The notes: generated from the sequence alone by a model not told the origin. 64,000 nucleotides of DNA from Solirubrobacter deserti (GCF_027587175.1 NZ_JAPCID010000046.1:1-64000); one strand, 5' to 3'. Numbered from the stretch's first letter, positions 17,604 through 27,542 are shown. A program made the numbers and translations.

Positions 17604-20600
17604 TCAGTCCTCCTCCCACGGAGCCTTGGTGAACGCCACGTCGACGAGCTTGGGCAGATGGTCGCTCGCGCCGGGCCCGTCCAGGTAGCCCTCCTTGAAC
17701 GCGAGCCGTTTGAGCACGAGCGAGAGCGTCTTGCCGCGCGAGCCCGGCTTGAGCAGCACGATCGCGCGCTGCCCGCCGGGCGCGCGGACGATCCGCTGCA
17801 CCACGTCGTCGGAGCCCGAGCCCTCCTCCGGGAAGATCCAGTCGTCGCGCGTGAGCTCGTAGTGCTTGACGTCGGTGCCGGTGAGCGTCTCGAGCGTGGC
17901 GCGCTCGCGCTCGCGCCACAGGGGCTCGGTGGAATCGATCACGACCGCGGTCGGCTGCGGCGTGCCCGCGCCCTCCCACCACACGATCACGCGCGGCTTG
18001 TCCGGCACCGGCATCGGCTCCAGCCCTTGCCCGGCGAGCACCTGATCGAGCTCCTCACCCTCGGGCTGGTGGGACGTGAACGCGAGCTTGACCGCGTTCG
18101 CCAGCCCGTTCGGCACGGCGCGATGCGTCACGCGCGAGCCGCGCACGAACGCCGCCATCGCCTCCAGCGACGCGAAGCCGGAGGTCGCGAACGCGCGCCG
18201 GAACACCCGCTCCTCGGTCTTGCCGGTCGTGCCCTCGTCCGGGACGCGCCAGATGTCGAGCAGGTAGTCCGTCGCCGGGTCGAGCGGGATCGGGATCTTC
18301 GTCACCGAGTGGCGCTGACGGTCCTCGTCGACGTCCACGCAGTCCGGGTCGATCACGTCGAGCACGGTCGACTCCCAGGGCGAGAAGATGTCGCCCGGGA
18401 TCTGCTCGACGTTGGCGTTGACGCCCTCGGTGGCGAGCACGATCGGGTACGGGAACGGAAGCTCGTCCGGGTCCGGATGGCGTGCCGAGGCCGCCAGCAG
18501 CCGCAGCTCGAGCGTGTAGCCGTGCGCCTTGAACAGGTCGAACAGGTCGTGCGTGGCGAACGCGATCTGCAGCGGCTCGCCGCCGAACACGTGCCGCTCG
18601 CCCTCATAGGGCAGACACGCCAGCACCCACGGGTCCAGCCGCAGCGGCGCGTCCTCCTGGGTCCTGAACCAGAAGCTCTGCGTCGCGCCGTCGCTCGCGA
18701 TCTCCCCCGCGGCGTTGGACGCGTCCGCCGACCACGTCACGTCGACCCGGTAGGCCGTGCCCGGCGTCATCAGCGGCACGTCCGCGCTCTCGGCCCCGAG
18801 CGCGGCCTCCAGCACCTCGTGGTTCTTGGTGACCGTGTGCTCGTCGTGGTCCGAGCGCGCGATCTCGGCCTCGAGCAGGGCCTCGAGCGCGGCGACGTAG
18901 TAGATCGGGCCGCTCAGCGTCTCCTCCTGCTTGCCCTCCGGCGGCATGCCGACGACGATCCGGTCGGCCTTCAGCGCGCCGCCGACGTCCACCAGCACGG
19001 CGACGTACTGCTCGCTGTCGGGCAGGGCGAGCAGGTGGTTCATCACGAGCGTGACGTCGTCGTCCCACGGCCCGGCGGCGTCGACCCACGGGCTCGGGAG
19101 CGTCACCCAGCTCACGGCCATCGAAGCGTCCACCTGCTCGGCGAACACGATGTCGTCGTCGGGGGTGACGGCGCGCACCACGATCCGCTTGTTGAGCACG
19201 CGCTTGTGCACGAACAGCAGCAGCCGCGCGCGGTCGAACACGCCCGGCTCGAGGATGACGGCGTCGGCGAGGTCACCGGGCTTGAACTTCAGTGCGTCCC
19301 AGCGCTTCTGGATGTCCTGCTCGCGCGCCGGATCGCCGGTCGGCGGCTTGAGCGTGTCGAAGCGCGGCGCGGCGAGGATGCGGCTCGGGCACGTGCGCGC
19401 GGGCGCCTGGGCTTCGGCCACGACGCCGCGCAGCGCCGCGTTGCTCATCGGCACGCCGAGCTTGAGCCGGCGCTGGATGTCGGTGATCGAGAGCCCGCGC
19501 TCGTCGAGCACGTCGGGGGTCTTGAGGCCCTTCACGCGTTCGGTGCCGGGGCGGGCGAGCGCCGGCTTGCCGGGCTCGGGCTGCGGGCAGGCGACGATCG
19601 CGCCGACGACCTCCGCGGGCAGGATGCCGCGGAACGGGTCGACCATCGGGTCGCCGCAGCGCCAGCGCTCCTCCACGTCCAGCCGGGTCGGCGTCGGCAG
19701 CGACCGTACGGTCTCCGGCGGGTCCGGCCACGCCTCACCGAACACGATCCAGCCGTCCTCGGACGGGCCGAGCGGCTCGTAGCGGAACGTCCACAGCACG
19801 GGCGTCGGTGGCGCGGCCTGGTAACACACGGTGCCCCAGCGGTCCTTGACCGTCTCGGTCAGCTGCTCGGACGCCTGCAGCGCCTTCGGCGTCGGGTTCG
19901 GCACCCACGACAGCAGCGCGAGCTGCGCCGCCTCGTTGGCCTCGGTCGGCGGGCGCAGCGTCCACCACGTGGCCGGGCCGCCCGGCTTGGACAGCGGGCC
20001 GGCGATGTCGACCGCGGTCAGCGTGTAGGAGAGCTTGTCCGAGCTGCGCTGGATCTCGCGACCGCCGCCCGAGCCGCCGAGCGCGTCACCGCGGAACTTG
20101 AGGTCGTTCTTCTCGAACGGCGGCGCGGTGAACTCGATGACCGGGATGGCGTTGATCGGAACGACCGGGATCTTCGGGTCGTCCTGGGTCGCCGTGGCCT
20201 TGCCCAGGCCCCCGTCGACGGGCTCGTCGGAAGCCGTGCCGTGCACCAGCGCAGGCGTGCGGCTGACGAGGGTCACGCCGCCCACCAGGGCCGGGATCGC
20301 GATGTCCGGCGGCTGGTCCTCCTCGAGCGTGAAGTCGACGCAGCCCTCGATCTCGAAGAAGAACAGGTCGATCGACCCGCACACCTCGCCGTGGATGCGG
20401 TAACCGGTGGAGTCCGGGTCGTCGGGCAGCTCGCCCAGCCGCACGTTCAGCTCGGCGCTGGCCGAGATCGAGACGATGAACAGGCGCAGCTCGCCGCGGC
20501 CGTAGAGGATGCCGGCCACCAGCAGGGGCGAGAAGCCGAGGATGGCGTCGAAGCCCGCGGCCAGCTCGGCGTACAGGCCGACCGACTTCGAGCCCCAGAC

Positions 20601-23600
20601 CATCGAGACGTGCAGGCCGGCGGAGATCGCGAACCCGTGCGGCACGGGCAGCTCGGGCATGAAGTCGTCCGCGCTGTTCTTCCCGTCCCCGACGAGCATG
20701 AGGTAGCCCGAGCCCTTGAAGACCTCGAAGATCTCGGCGCGGATCGGGTCCGGGTACTGGCCGAGGTACAGGTGCCAGTTCTGCGGCTCCTTGCCGTCGA
20801 AGAACGCCTCGACCGGGATCCGCAGCTTCAGGATCGGGTCGATCGTGTAGTCGATGACCAGCCCGATCGTGAGCGTCTCACGCCCGACGTCGAGGTCGAC
20901 GACGGCGAGCAGCGTGCCCTCCGCCTCGGTCTCGAGCTCGGGCATCGGCACGAGCAGGTTCGCCTTCATCATCAACAGCAGGCGCGGTCCCGGCAGCTCC
21001 AGCAGGACCATGCCCTTCATGTTGAAGACGATCGAGCTGCCCATCGTGCCGACGAGCGCGCCGACGCCGAACGCCCAGCGGTCGATCTGCGGCTTCCACA
21101 GCGCCGGGTCCTCGACCTTGGTGATGTCACCGCCCGCGCGCTTGAGCCAGGACAGCGCCTTCGTGGTCGAACCGGCGTCGGGCTCCTCGTTGCGCGCGAA
21201 GTGCATCGCAAACAGGCCGATGAAGCCGTAGATGCCCAGCCCGGAGGACCACAGCGGGATCGCGACCGGGAAGTTGACCTCGATGCCCACGGCGACGCCC
21301 GTGGCCGGGCCGCCCTGGTCCTCGGGGATGTTGCGGATCGCGAGCGACGCGGCGATGCGCAGGCTGAGCGGGACGAGCGTGATGTCGATGCGGCCCGCGA
21401 AGCCCGTCTCGTCGAAGGCGAGGTAGCCCGAGCCGGCCAGCACGCCCGGAATGTCGACGCCGACGCCGAGTGCGGTGAGCTCGACGCCGAACGGGTCGCC
21501 GAGCGTGATCCGCACCCCGGCGCGCTCGAGCGCGACCACGCCGAGGTCCACGGCCGAGGCGAGGTTGACCTCGAGGTAGGTCGGGTTGGTGCGCGAGATC
21601 TTCGCGCCGTCCACGCGCAGCACCTGGCCGAGCGGGTCGGCGACGGTCAGCGAGCCGGGCTTGGAGACGTCGAGCGTGTAGCCCTTGGAGGAGTCGAAGA
21701 CCGGGTGGAAGATCGGCTCGCCCGTCGGGCCGGCGCCGAAGCGCACCCCGATCGCCTTGTAGCGGGCGACGAGCGGCTTGTCGCGCGCGATCGTCAGCAG
21801 CCGCAGCGGGCCGATCTTGATGTCCGCGCTGACCGCGGTCTCGATGTCGGCGAGGATCGCCGTCGACCACGCGCCCGCGTGCTGGCGCACGACCAGCTCG
21901 CCGCCGTACCAGACGACGCGCTCGACGGTGAACCAGTCGGTCGCGGTCAGCAGCGCGGGCAGCCCCGCCGCCGCGGCGCCGAGGACCAGGTCGGTGACTT
22001 CCGCGCTGCCGGGCTTCTCCGGCGCGAGCTCCGCCAGCAGCGGCCAGAACAGCAGGTACAGGCCGAGCAGGTTGCGCGCGGTGGACGGCTCCGCGAGCGG
22101 CTGGCCGGGCAACGAGCCGGTGGCCGCGAGCCCGTCCACGTCGGACGGATCGGCGCCGAAGAGCACGCTCAGCTGCCACTCGTCGCTGCCCGGGTTCTGC
22201 GTGTACACGCCGCGGAAGGCGACGATGCCGTCGCCCGGGTTCTGGTGGCCGAGGCCCTGGAACTCCGGCCCCTCCCCCGCCTGCACGCCGCTTTCACGCA
22301 GCGTGCGCTCGGCCGCGGTGTCGACGTCGATCTCGCCGTGCAGCTCGACCGCCACGAAGTCGTCGCGGACGATCCGCACCTTTGCGCCGATCGAGCGCAG
22401 GAAGTCGGGCGGCTCCGGCGGGTCGTCGGTCGGCGGCGGGTCGGGCAGGTCGATCGTGATCTCTTCGTTGATGACCGGCGGGCGCTTGACGACGGCGGTC
22501 GTGACCGGGCCGGCGAACGCGATCGGCGTCAGCAGCTCGGCGCGCCACCAGCGCCGGCGCGGGTTGTTGGCCGGGTCGCCGATCTGCGCGGGCTTGGCCT
22601 GGGTGAACCCGCGCGGGTCGGTCTCGATGATCAGGCGCCCGGCGCCAGCGAGCTGGTCGTAGAGCCGGCGCGCGACCTTGGCCCGGCGCTCGGACAGCGC
22701 CTGGTTGTAGCCGGCCTTGGCGTCGTCGCCCTCCCAGGAGGCGTGGCCGACGACGGTGATCTCGTCCTGCGCCGCGAGCGAGCGCAGCGCGTCGCCGTAC
22801 TCGGAGGACGCGAGCACCGACATGCCGCCGGGCGTCCAGCCGCTGTCGATCGTCTGGTCCAGCGACTCGGTCGTGTGCGTGAGATCGGCGTTGTTGGCGT
22901 ACTCGTTGAGCTGGGCGTCGGTGAGCTGGTCCGGCTCGTCGTAGTGGAAGTAGACGGGCGCCTTGGTCGTCGTGCCGGGCACCGTGGCCTCGACCGTCTG
23001 CTGGCTGTCGGGCGCGAGCGGGAACGTGGCGGAGGTGGCCGGGCCGCCGGGGACGGTCACGCCGCCGACCTCCCAGGTGGCGGCCGAGTTGTCCTCGAGC
23101 GCGACCGTGACCGTCGTGTCGGTCTGGCTGCGGATGACGAGCCGCGGGTTGGTGACCGTCGCGCCGCCGCGCATGGTCGTCGACGACTCGACGTGCGCGG
23201 ACGGGATCGCGCCCGGGATGGTGATGGTGCCCGAGCTGCCGCCGGGCGCGTTGCGCTGCGCGTCGATCGTGAGGATGACCGGCTCGTCGCCCTGCGCGGT
23301 GACCTCGACCTCGATCTTGATCTCGTCGGTCTGGCCCCAAGCGTCGATCGTCTTGATCCGCTCGGTCTCCCACGCGCCGCCGTCGATGCGGATCCTGGAG
23401 AGGTACGGCGGCCTGCGGCCCTCGATGTCGACCACCATCGTGGACTCGTCGGGCAGCACCACGGACAGGTGCAGGTCGTCGATGCGGCGGACGTTGATCG
23501 GCTCGCCGAACAACGTGTAGAAGCGCGCGCCCAGGTGCAGCTCGCCGCCCTGGTTGACGACGTCGAGCATGAAGTCGCCGGTCACGCCGGGCGTGTTGCC

Positions 23601-24515
23601 GATGCCGATCAGCAGGTTCGTCGCGCCCGCGCTGACCGCCCAGCCCTCCGCGCCCTGCGGCGAGACGAACAGGCGGATCTCCGGGAAGTAGACGCCGGTC
23701 CAGTCCTGGTCGTAGCCGAACTGCTCGAGCACGGCCGGCGGCGTCGAGCCCTGCGAGAGGTCGAGCACGGCCGAGCGGAAGCCGAAGCCGACCACGCGGC
23801 CCGTGCCGATGAACGCGTACGGCGGGTCCATCGTGACCATCTGCGCGACGCCGATGTCCCCGGGGTCGTCCAGCCCGGAAGCGCCGAACGACAGCAGCTG
23901 GATGGTCGGCTGCGAGCCGAGCGCGGAGCCCTGCGTGATCCGCAGCTTGACCTTCGGCAGCGTCAGTTTGACCTCGGTGGCCGTGTCGTGCGGCTCGAGC
24001 ACCTGGTCGGTCGGGCGCAGCTGGGCGGGCTTGAGGAACGGCGGGCGCAGCACCGCGGACGTGATCACCAGGTCGAGCACGAACTCGGTGCTCGGGTAGT
24101 CCGAGACCGCACCGATCGGCGGCGGGTCGAACGCGTCGAGCACCGCGTCGACCGGCGTGCCGTTGAGCGGCCCTGCGCCCTGCACGATGATCGCCGAGCT
24201 CGCCCGGGGCGCGAGCAGCTGGAAGTCGATCGTCGTGTCGCGCAGGTCGATCCACGGCTGCCGGCGCGACGGGTCGTCCTGCGGGTGGCCCTCCGTGTTC
24301 TCGGCGCGGACGCCGAAGCTGAACGTCATCGGGTCGAAGTAGACGTCGACGTCGGCGTGGATGCGGGCGCGGCCGCGGAGCACGCTCGCCGACGGGTCAG
24401 CGCCCTCCTCGTACTCGTCCACGGCGAGCGTGGCGAGCGCGGCGTGGAAGTTCCCCGCGGCGTTGCCGAGCAGGAAGTACGGGCTGACGAGGTCCCACAG
24501 CGCTACGTCCGGCAT
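17604..24515 (-). CDS. Giant operon protein A: 2303-aa protein with OmpA-like module and DUF6603-like core
   Basis: It starts at ATG 24513-24515 and is the first gene of a three-gene leftward operon. No signal peptide or lipobox. Residues 1-540 are beta-rich with phrases such as D-W-T-G-V-Y-F-P-E-I-R-L-F-V. Residues about 545-660 resemble an OmpA/MotB peptidoglycan-binding domain (E-I-T-V-V-G-H-A-S around His591, then Y-N-Q-A-L-S-E-R-R-A-K-V-A). The usual Asp after G-H-T is Ser593 and the H-to-N loop is three residues longer. Residues about 900-1400 contain D-I-P-G-V-L-A-G-S-G-Y-L and G-L-G-I-Y-G-F-I-G-L-F-A-M, which recall DUF6603-type giant proteins (from memory, unverified). The C-terminal 900 aa are unrecognised. 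Confidence 0.82.
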   Translation of the reverse strand: MPDVALWDLVSPYFLLGNAAGNFHAALATLAVDEYEEGADPSASVLRGRARIHADVDVYFDPMTFSFGVRAENTEGHPQDDPSRRQPWIDLRDTTIDFQLLAPRASSAIIVQGAGPLNGTPVDAVLDAFDPPPIGAVSDYPSTEFVLDLVITSAVLRPPFLKPAQLRPTDQVLEPHDTATEVKLTLPKVKLRITQGSALGSQPTIQLLSFGASGLDDPGDIGVAQMVTMDPPYAFIGTGRVVGFGFRSAVLDLSQGSTPPAVLEQFGYDQDWTGVYFPEIRLFVSPQGAEGWAVSAGATNLLIGIGNTPGVTGDFMLDVVNQGGELHLGARFYTLFGEPINVRRIDDLHLSVVLPDESTMVVDIEGRRPPYLSRIRIDGGAWETERIKTIDAWGQTDEIKIEVEVTAQGDEPVILTIDAQRNAPGGSSGTITIPGAIPSAHVESSTTMRGGATVTNPRLVIRSQTDTTVTVALEDNSAATWEVGGVTVPGGPATSATFPLAPDSQQTVEATVPGTTTKAPVYFHYDEPDQLTDAQLNEYANNADLTHTTESLDQTIDSGWTPGGMSVLASSEYGDALRSLAAQDEITVVGHASWEGDDAKAGYNQALSERRAKVARRLYDQLAGAGRLIIETDPRGFTQAKPAQIGDPANNPRRRWWRAELLTPIAFAGPVTTAVVKRPPVINEEITIDLPDPPPTDDPPEPPDFLRSIGAKVRIVRDDFVAVELHGEIDVDTAAERTLRESGVQAGEGPEFQGLGHQNPGDGIVAFRGVYTQNPGSDEWQLSVLFGADPSDVDGLAATGSLPGQPLAEPSTARNLLGLYLLFWPLLAELAPEKPGSAEVTDLVLGAAAAGLPALLTATDWFTVERVVWYGGELVVRQHAGAWSTAILADIETAVSADIKIGPLRLLTIARDKPLVARYKAIGVRFGAGPTGEPIFHPVFDSSKGYTLDVSKPGSLTVADPLGQVLRVDGAKISRTNPTYLEVNLASAVDLGVVALERAGVRITLGDPFGVELTALGVGVDIPGVLAGSGYLAFDETGFAGRIDITLVPLSLRIAASLAIRNIPEDQGGPATGVAVGIEVNFPVAIPLWSSGLGIYGFIGLFAMHFARNEEPDAGSTTKALSWLKRAGGDITKVEDPALWKPQIDRWAFGVGALVGTMGSSIVFNMKGMVLLELPGPRLLLMMKANLLVPMPELETEAEGTLLAVVDLDVGRETLTIGLVIDYTIDPILKLRIPVEAFFDGKEPQNWHLYLGQYPDPIRAEIFEVFKGSGYLMLVGDGKNSADDFMPELPVPHGFAISAGLHVSMVWGSKSVGLYAELAAGFDAILGFSPLLVAGILYGRGELRLFIVSISASAELNVRLGELPDDPDSTGYRIHGEVCGSIDLFFFEIEGCVDFTLEEDQPPDIAIPALVGGVTLVSRTPALVHGTASDEPVDGGLGKATATQDDPKIPVVPINAIPVIEFTAPPFEKNDLKFRGDALGGSGGGREIQRSSDKLSYTLTAVDIAGPLSKPGGPATWWTLRPPTEANEAAQLALLSWVPNPTPKALQASEQLTETVKDRWGTVCYQAAPPTPVLWTFRYEPLGPSEDGWIVFGEAWPDPPETVRSLPTPTRLDVEERWRCGDPMVDPFRGILPAEVVGAIVACPQPEPGKPALARPGTERVKGLKTPDVLDERGLSITDIQRRLKLGVPMSNAALRGVVAEAQAPARTCPSRILAAPRFDTLKPPTGDPAREQDIQKRWDALKFKPGDLADAVILEPGVFDRARLLLFVHKRVLNKRIVVRAVTPDDDIVFAEQVDASMAVSWVTLPSPWVDAAGPWDDDVTLVMNHLLALPDSEQYVAVLVDVGGALKADRIVVGMPPEGKQEETLSGPIYYVAALEALLEAEIARSDHDEHTVTKNHEVLEAALGAESADVPLMTPGTAYRVDVTWSADASNAAGEIASDGATQSFWFRTQEDAPLRLDPWVLACLPYEGERHVFGGEPLQIAFATHDLFDLFKAHGYTLELRLLAASARHPDPDELPFPYPIVLATEGVNANVEQIPGDIFSPWESTVLDVIDPDCVDVDEDRQRHSVTKIPIPLDPATDYLLDIWRVPDEGTTGKTEERVFRRAFATSGFASLEAMAAFVRGSRVTHRAVPNGLANAVKLAFTSHQPEGEELDQVLAGQGLEPMPVPDKPRVIVWWEGAGTPQPTAVVIDSTEPLWRERERATLETLTGTDVKHYELTRDDWIFPEEGSGSDDVVQRIVRAPGGQRAIVLLKPGSRGKTLSLVLKRLAFKEGYLDGPGASDHLPKLVDVAFTKAPWEED

Positions 24516-24662
24516 GACCCGACCAACGACATCGACGAACCCCCTCGGCTGGTTTCGGCGACCTTTCCCGGCATGGGCGGCCCGGGGGAACTAACTCAGT
24601 GGTGGGACGCTACGGCGTGAAGCGCTGCTCTCCGGTCTGTAAGGACCCGGACAATTCACATC

Positions 24663-26834
24663 TCAGTCGGCGCCAGCGCCGGCGCGGAAGCCGCGGTCGG
24701 CGACGCCGAACCAGTGCGCGAGGAGGCGGCGCGCGGCGGGCGCGGCGGTGGCGGCGCCGAAGCCGCCGCGCTCGACCGTCACCACGACCACGATCGGGCG
24801 CTTGCGATCGTTGACGAAGGCCGCGTACCAGGCCTGGTCGGGATGGTCGATCCCGCGCTCCGCGGTGCCGGTCTTGCCGAACACGGGGTAGCGGCGCATG
24901 GGCCAGCCGGCGAACACCTCGGCGGACGTGCCGTCCTCCTCGCGCGCGGCGCGGCGTAGGCCGTCCAGGACCGCCCGGTGGTGCGCGGCGTTGAAGCGGA
25001 TCCTGCGGCGCGGCTCGGGACGGAAGGACTGGATCGGGATGCCCTGGCCGTCGTCGACGGACTGGGCCAGGTGCGGGCGGACGACCGTGCCGCCGTTCGC
25101 GAGCGCCGCGTAGGCCACCGCCACCTGCGTCGGGGTCGCCTCCAGGTCGCCCTGGCCGACGGCGAGGTTGACGTTGTCGCCGGGCGTCCACGGCTTCTCC
25201 ATCCCGCCGCAGGTCACCAGGGCCCGCTCGGTGCCGCGCGGCACGTTCTCGCGCTCGGTGCACGCGAGGTAGCGGGCGTGGCCGGCTTGGCGCCACCTGC
25301 GGTCCGGCACCCGCCCCGGCGCCTCGTTGGGCAGGTCGATGCCGGTGCGGCGGCCGTAGCCGAAGCGCTCCGCCCAGCTCTGGATCAGCCGGCCGCGGTC
25401 GTCGGCCTGCGCGCCCAGCTTGAAGAAGAAGATGTCGGACGACACCTTCAGCGCGTCCGCCACGTCGATCGAGCCGAACCGCGCCTCGCGCGCGTTCTGG
25501 TAGTCGCGGCCGCCGAACTTCCAGTGACCGTCGTCCTGGAGCTTGCGCGTCGGCGTGATCAGGCCGTCGGCGAGCGCGGCGAAGGCCGTGACGGGCTTGA
25601 ACGTGGAGGCGGACGGATATGGATATTGGGTGGCGCGGTTGATGAGCGGCGCGGCGGTGCGGTCGGACGTGAGGTAGCGCCAGGTCCGCTCGGTGAACGG
25701 CCGCGCGAAGAGGTTGGCGTCGAACGAGGGCGCCGAGCCCATCGCGAGCACCTCGCCGTTGCGCGGGTCGAGCGCGATGAACGCGCCCGCGCGGGCCTGG
25801 TGCTTGGAGGCCTGGATGGCTTGCTCGAGCGCCTGCTCCCCAGCGCGCTGGAGGTCGAGGTCCAGCGTGAGCCGCAGCCGCGATCCCTGCGCGGGCCGCT
25901 CGGTGACGACGGCGCCCTGGTCGTCGCGGACGCCGTGCGCATCGACCGTGTAGCGCGCGGTGCCGTCCGCGCCGCGCAGGAACTTGTCGTACCGCGCCTC
26001 CAGGCCGGACTGCCCGATCCGCGTGCCCGGCTCCACGTCCTTGAAGCGGGGCTCGCCGAGCTGCGCGTCGGTGATCTCGGAGATCGTCCCGAACAGCTGC
26101 GCCGCGAGCCGGCCGCGCGGATACTCGCGGATGAAGCGGTTGGTCACCACGACGCCGGTGAACTCCTCCGGCCGCTCGCGCATGTAGTTGAACTGCGCGA
26201 GCGGGACGTTCGTGCGGACGGTGACGTTGGCGAACGGACGATCGGCGACGCTGCGGATGACCCGTTCGTGGATGGACTTCGGGGAGATTCGGAGCGTGTC
26301 GCCGATGCGGGCGTAGCGGGTGGCGAGCTCGGTCTCGGAGGCGGGGAGCGGCGGGATCGGGACCTCGCGGGCCGTGTCGGCGAGCGCGCTCAGGCGGCGG
26401 CGCTCGCGCTTCTCAGCGGTGGTCGAGGCGCGGCCGTCGTCTCGCAGCCGGCGGCTCAGCGCGTCGTAACGGGCCTTGTGGCGCAGGCGCTCCGTCTCGG
26501 CCGCCGCGAGGCGTTGACGGAACTCGTCGGCCTGGTCGAGGACCGCCTCGGGGAGCGTCGCGGGCACGAGCTGGACGACCGCCGCCTTGCGGGTGCGCAC
26601 GAGCTGGCGGCGCTCGCGGTCCACGATGTCGCCACGCGGCGCCTCGATCCGCTCCGTGCGGACGCCGTTGCGATTGGCCGCGGCCCGCTGTACGTCGCCC
26701 GTGAGCACCTGCAGGTACCAGAGCCGGAAGAAGATGATCGCGAACAGCACGAACGCGAGGCCCCCGAGCACGGCGACGCGCCACGCGAGCTGGGGCGTGA
26801 TCGGCCGCAGGCGATCCTCCATACGCGGGGGCAT
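24663..26834 (-). CDS. mrdA: Penicillin-binding protein 2 (class B PBP, elongation transpeptidase)
   Basis: 723 aa. A short cytosolic tail and one TM helix (residues about 19-40) precede the PBP dimerisation domain, which carries a charged coiled insertion (about 110-165), and a C-terminal transpeptidase domain. Active-site motifs are S410-T-F-K413, S465-S-D467 and K654-T-G. The S-x-D second motif is the usual form in the PBP2/MrdA subfamily. It cross-links lateral-wall peptidoglycan with a SEDS glycosyltransferase (RodA), which is not in this window. A second in-frame ATG at 26822 is possible. No neighbouring mre or rod genes are present. Confidence 0.93.
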   Translation of the reverse strand: MPPRMEDRLRPITPQLAWRVAVLGGLAFVLFAIIFFRLWYLQVLTGDVQRAAANRNGVRTERIEAPRGDIVDRERRQLVRTRKAAVVQLVPATLPEAVLDQADEFRQRLAAAETERLRHKARYDALSRRLRDDGRASTTAEKRERRRLSALADTAREVPIPPLPASETELATRYARIGDTLRISPKSIHERVIRSVADRPFANVTVRTNVPLAQFNYMRERPEEFTGVVVTNRFIREYPRGRLAAQLFGTISEITDAQLGEPRFKDVEPGTRIGQSGLEARYDKFLRGADGTARYTVDAHGVRDDQGAVVTERPAQGSRLRLTLDLDLQRAGEQALEQAIQASKHQARAGAFIALDPRNGEVLAMGSAPSFDANLFARPFTERTWRYLTSDRTAAPLINRATQYPYPSASTFKPVTAFAALADGLITPTRKLQDDGHWKFGGRDYQNAREARFGSIDVADALKVSSDIFFFKLGAQADDRGRLIQSWAERFGYGRRTGIDLPNEAPGRVPDRRWRQAGHARYLACTERENVPRGTERALVTCGGMEKPWTPGDNVNLAVGQGDLEATPTQVAVAYAALANGGTVVRPHLAQSVDDGQGIPIQSFRPEPRRRIRFNAAHHRAVLDGLRRAAREEDGTSAEVFAGWPMRRYPVFGKTGTAERGIDHPDQAWYAAFVNDRKRPIVVVVTVERGGFGAATAAPAARRLLAHWFGVADRGFRAGAGAD

Positions 26835-26879
26835 TTCATCTGTCTAGTTCGCGCGGGCCGCGATTTTGTGACCGGCCGG

Positions 26880-27542
26880 CTACGGGAGGATGTCGCGCAG
26901 CGTGACTTCGTAGCGGCCGCTGCTCTCCTGCAGCTCGCCCTCGATGTGCAGCTGCGCAGGGCCGTCCTCGGCCCACAGCTCCAGGAAGAACGTCCAGCCC
27001 TCCTGGTCGGGCTCGTCGATCACCGTCAACGCCTCGACCCGATAGACCTCGCGCGGCGGCATCACGTACGCGGCCGGGCAGTCGTCGTCCACGCGCCGGC
27101 GGATGTCCTCGATCTCGAGCGTGTCGCCGGACAGCTCGCGGACCTCTTCGTAGTCGCCGTCGACGATCAGCTCCACGAGGTCCTCGAGCACCTTGATCAT
27201 CGGCTCGGGCATCGGCTCCAGGCCCGGCGGGATGTTCTGCAGCGGCGTGAGCGCGAGATCCGGCTGCAGTTCGAGCCGGTTGTAGAAGTAGTCCTCGCAC
27301 GCGGCGCGCGCCTGGCGCCGGATGGCCTTGGGCACGCCGGCCTGGGCCAGCGCGAAGTTGCCCGCTTCGATCGCGTCCTCGAGCGTGTCGTGACGGCGCG
27401 TCAGCTGGGCCGCGACGGCGCGCCCGTGCTCGGTGTCGGTGGCCAGCGAGGTCCCGTCCATGAGCATGGAGGGCGCCTCGTGCCGGTCATAGCCCGGGCA
27501 GGCACGCACCGCGGCGTGCTGGACGATCAGATGGTCTCCCAC
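26880..27542 (-). CDS. DUF7668-like protein with toxin/nuclease-like N-terminus
   Basis: 220 aa from GTG 27540-27542, preceded by GGAG 6 nt upstream. The N-terminal 90 residues (D-H-L-I-V-Q-H-A-A-V-R-A-C-P-G-Y, then M-L-M-D-G-T-S-L-A-T-D-T-E-H-G-R) resemble the His-containing HNH/polymorphic-toxin type of domain. The C-terminal 100 residues (V-E-L-I-V-D-G-D-Y-E-E-V-R-E-L-S-G-D and later R-Y-E-V-T-L-R-D-I-L-P) match the DUF7668 type often found beside such toxins. Function is unproven. It may be an orphan toxin- or immunity-derived gene. Starts further upstream would run through the small-RNA region and are rejected. Confidence 0.6.
   Translation of the reverse strand: MGDHLIVQHAAVRACPGYDRHEAPSMLMDGTSLATDTEHGRAVAAQLTRRHDTLEDAIEAGNFALAQAGVPKAIRRQARAACEDYFYNRLELQPDLALTPLQNIPPGLEPMPEPMIKVLEDLVELIVDGDYEEVRELSGDTLEIEDIRRRVDDDCPAAYVMPPREVYRVEALTVIDEPDQEGWTFFLELWAEDGPAQLHIEGELQESSGRYEVTLRDILP

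Noticed and set aside
17391-24620. A 7.2-kb open frame on the plus strand, opposite the giant gene A (others at 13970-17632 and 11517-14042)
   Set aside because: It reads as Arg/Val/Leu/Glu-rich low-complexity protein with no domain. Such antisense frames are a by-product of strict G/C third positions in the real minus-strand genes.
24663-26834. PBP2 second active-site motif reads S-S-D instead of S-x-N, which looked like a catalytic lesion
   Set aside because: S-x-D is the usual form in the PBP2/MrdA subfamily and all other motifs are intact.
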